DNA of 5,832 nt, taken from NCBI GenBank assembly GCA_955651735.1, contig CATPAM010000276.1:1-5832 (forward strand), written 5' to 3'. Below are positions 5,623 to 5,832 of this stretch, one piece after another; position 1 is the stretch's first letter, and every line of letters begins with the position of its first letter. This DNA is from Candidatus Acidiferrales bacterium (GTDB lineage: Bacteria; Acidobacteriota; Terriglobia; Acidiferrales; UBA7541). The position numbers were made by a program, and so were the translations under genes. Under the pieces are notes generated by a model, which saw only the letters and a list, made by a program, of their open reading frames with translations, was not told the origin of the DNA and made no database searches.

Positions 5623-5832
5623 CTAGCGCGGCTTGCCTCCGAGTTGCTGGTGGCGGTAACAGGTTACGGCGTGGTCGTTCACCATCCCGGTGGCTTGCAT
5701 CAGCGCGTAGCAAATCGTGGAGCCGACGAACCGGAAGCCACGCTGCGTCAGGTCCTTGCTTAGCGCGTCAGACTCCTTAGTTCTGGCGGGGACTTTCCGT
5801 TTCCAGGCGTTTTGCTTGGTTTTCCGTTCACA
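5623..5832 (-). CDS. tag: DNA-3-methyladenine glycosylase I (Tag), C-terminal part, gene cut by the window edge
   Basis: Tag excises 3-methyladenine from alkylated DNA in base excision repair. Only the last 69 codons are present; the frame is open to the right edge and ends at TAG (5625-5623). The visible sequence includes ESDALSKDLTQRGFRFVGST followed by ICYALMQATGMVNDH and a short tail ending in GGKPR. This closely follows the conserved C-terminus of E. coli Tag. His and Cys in NDHAVTC have the HxxxC spacing of the C-terminal pair of zinc ligands (His175 and Cys179 in E. coli), so the zinc site looks intact. The N-terminal zinc ligands and the catalytic pocket lie outside the window. It is on the same strand as purA but 225 bases away with a CAGAG repeat between them, so it is probably a separate transcription unit. 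Confidence 0.93.
   Translation of the reverse strand, partial: CERKTKQNAWKRKVPARTKESDALSKDLTQRGFRFVGSTICYALMQATGMVNDHAVTCYRHQQLGGKPR

Noticed and set aside
5615..5629. GCGC-N7-GCGC hairpin over the tag stop codon
   Set aside because: A 4-bp stem with no following U-run on the transcribed strand; not a credible intrinsic terminator.
5421..5780. Plus-strand open frame of 119 codons across the purA-tag gap
   Set aside because: It runs through the repeat and antisense to the conserved tag C-terminus, with an Arg/Ser-rich translation typical of non-coding frames.

Overview
The window looks like chromosomal DNA from a GC-rich, free-living bacterium. My best guess is an acidobacterium or a similar soil lineage. 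This rests on the overall protein style, a response regulator carrying a DUF4388 (PATAN-type) output domain, and 3'-flanking 'CAGAG' repeats of a kind common in such genomes. The lineage is an inference; no marker gene here fixes it.

Layout, left to right. Positions 1-975 (+) hold a conserved-looking protein of unknown function whose reading frame is open to the left edge. It meets the next gene tail to tail with only 4 bases between stop codons. Everything else is on the minus strand, transcribed right to left: the 3' end of tag (3-methyladenine DNA glycosylase I, 5623-5832, cut by the window edge), a 225-base gap, purA (adenylosuccinate synthetase), moeA, moaC, a response regulator with DUF4388, and mog (molybdopterin adenylyltransferase). 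moaC and the regulator overlap by 4 bases (ATGA), and the regulator and mog are 7 bases apart, so these three are very probably co-transcribed and translationally coupled. moeA lies 79 bases upstream of moaC and purA 64 bases upstream of moeA, so the unit may be longer.

Functionally, moaC, mog and moeA cover three steps of molybdenum cofactor (Moco) synthesis: formation of cyclic pyranopterin monophosphate (MoaC, with MoaA), adenylylation of molybdopterin (Mog), and molybdate insertion (MoeA). moaA, moaD and moaE are not in the window. purA commits IMP to AMP synthesis and tag repairs alkylated adenine; neither has an obvious link to Moco.

The two most noteworthy points are the response regulator embedded between moaC and mog, and two copies of a short periodic repeat (9-nt unit, consensus near CNGAGNNCA). 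Each copy lies a few bases downstream of a minus-strand stop codon (moeA and tag) in the same orientation, and each ends with the same CAGAGAAGAG. I found no CRISPR array, transposase, tRNA or rRNA, and no convincing intrinsic terminator.
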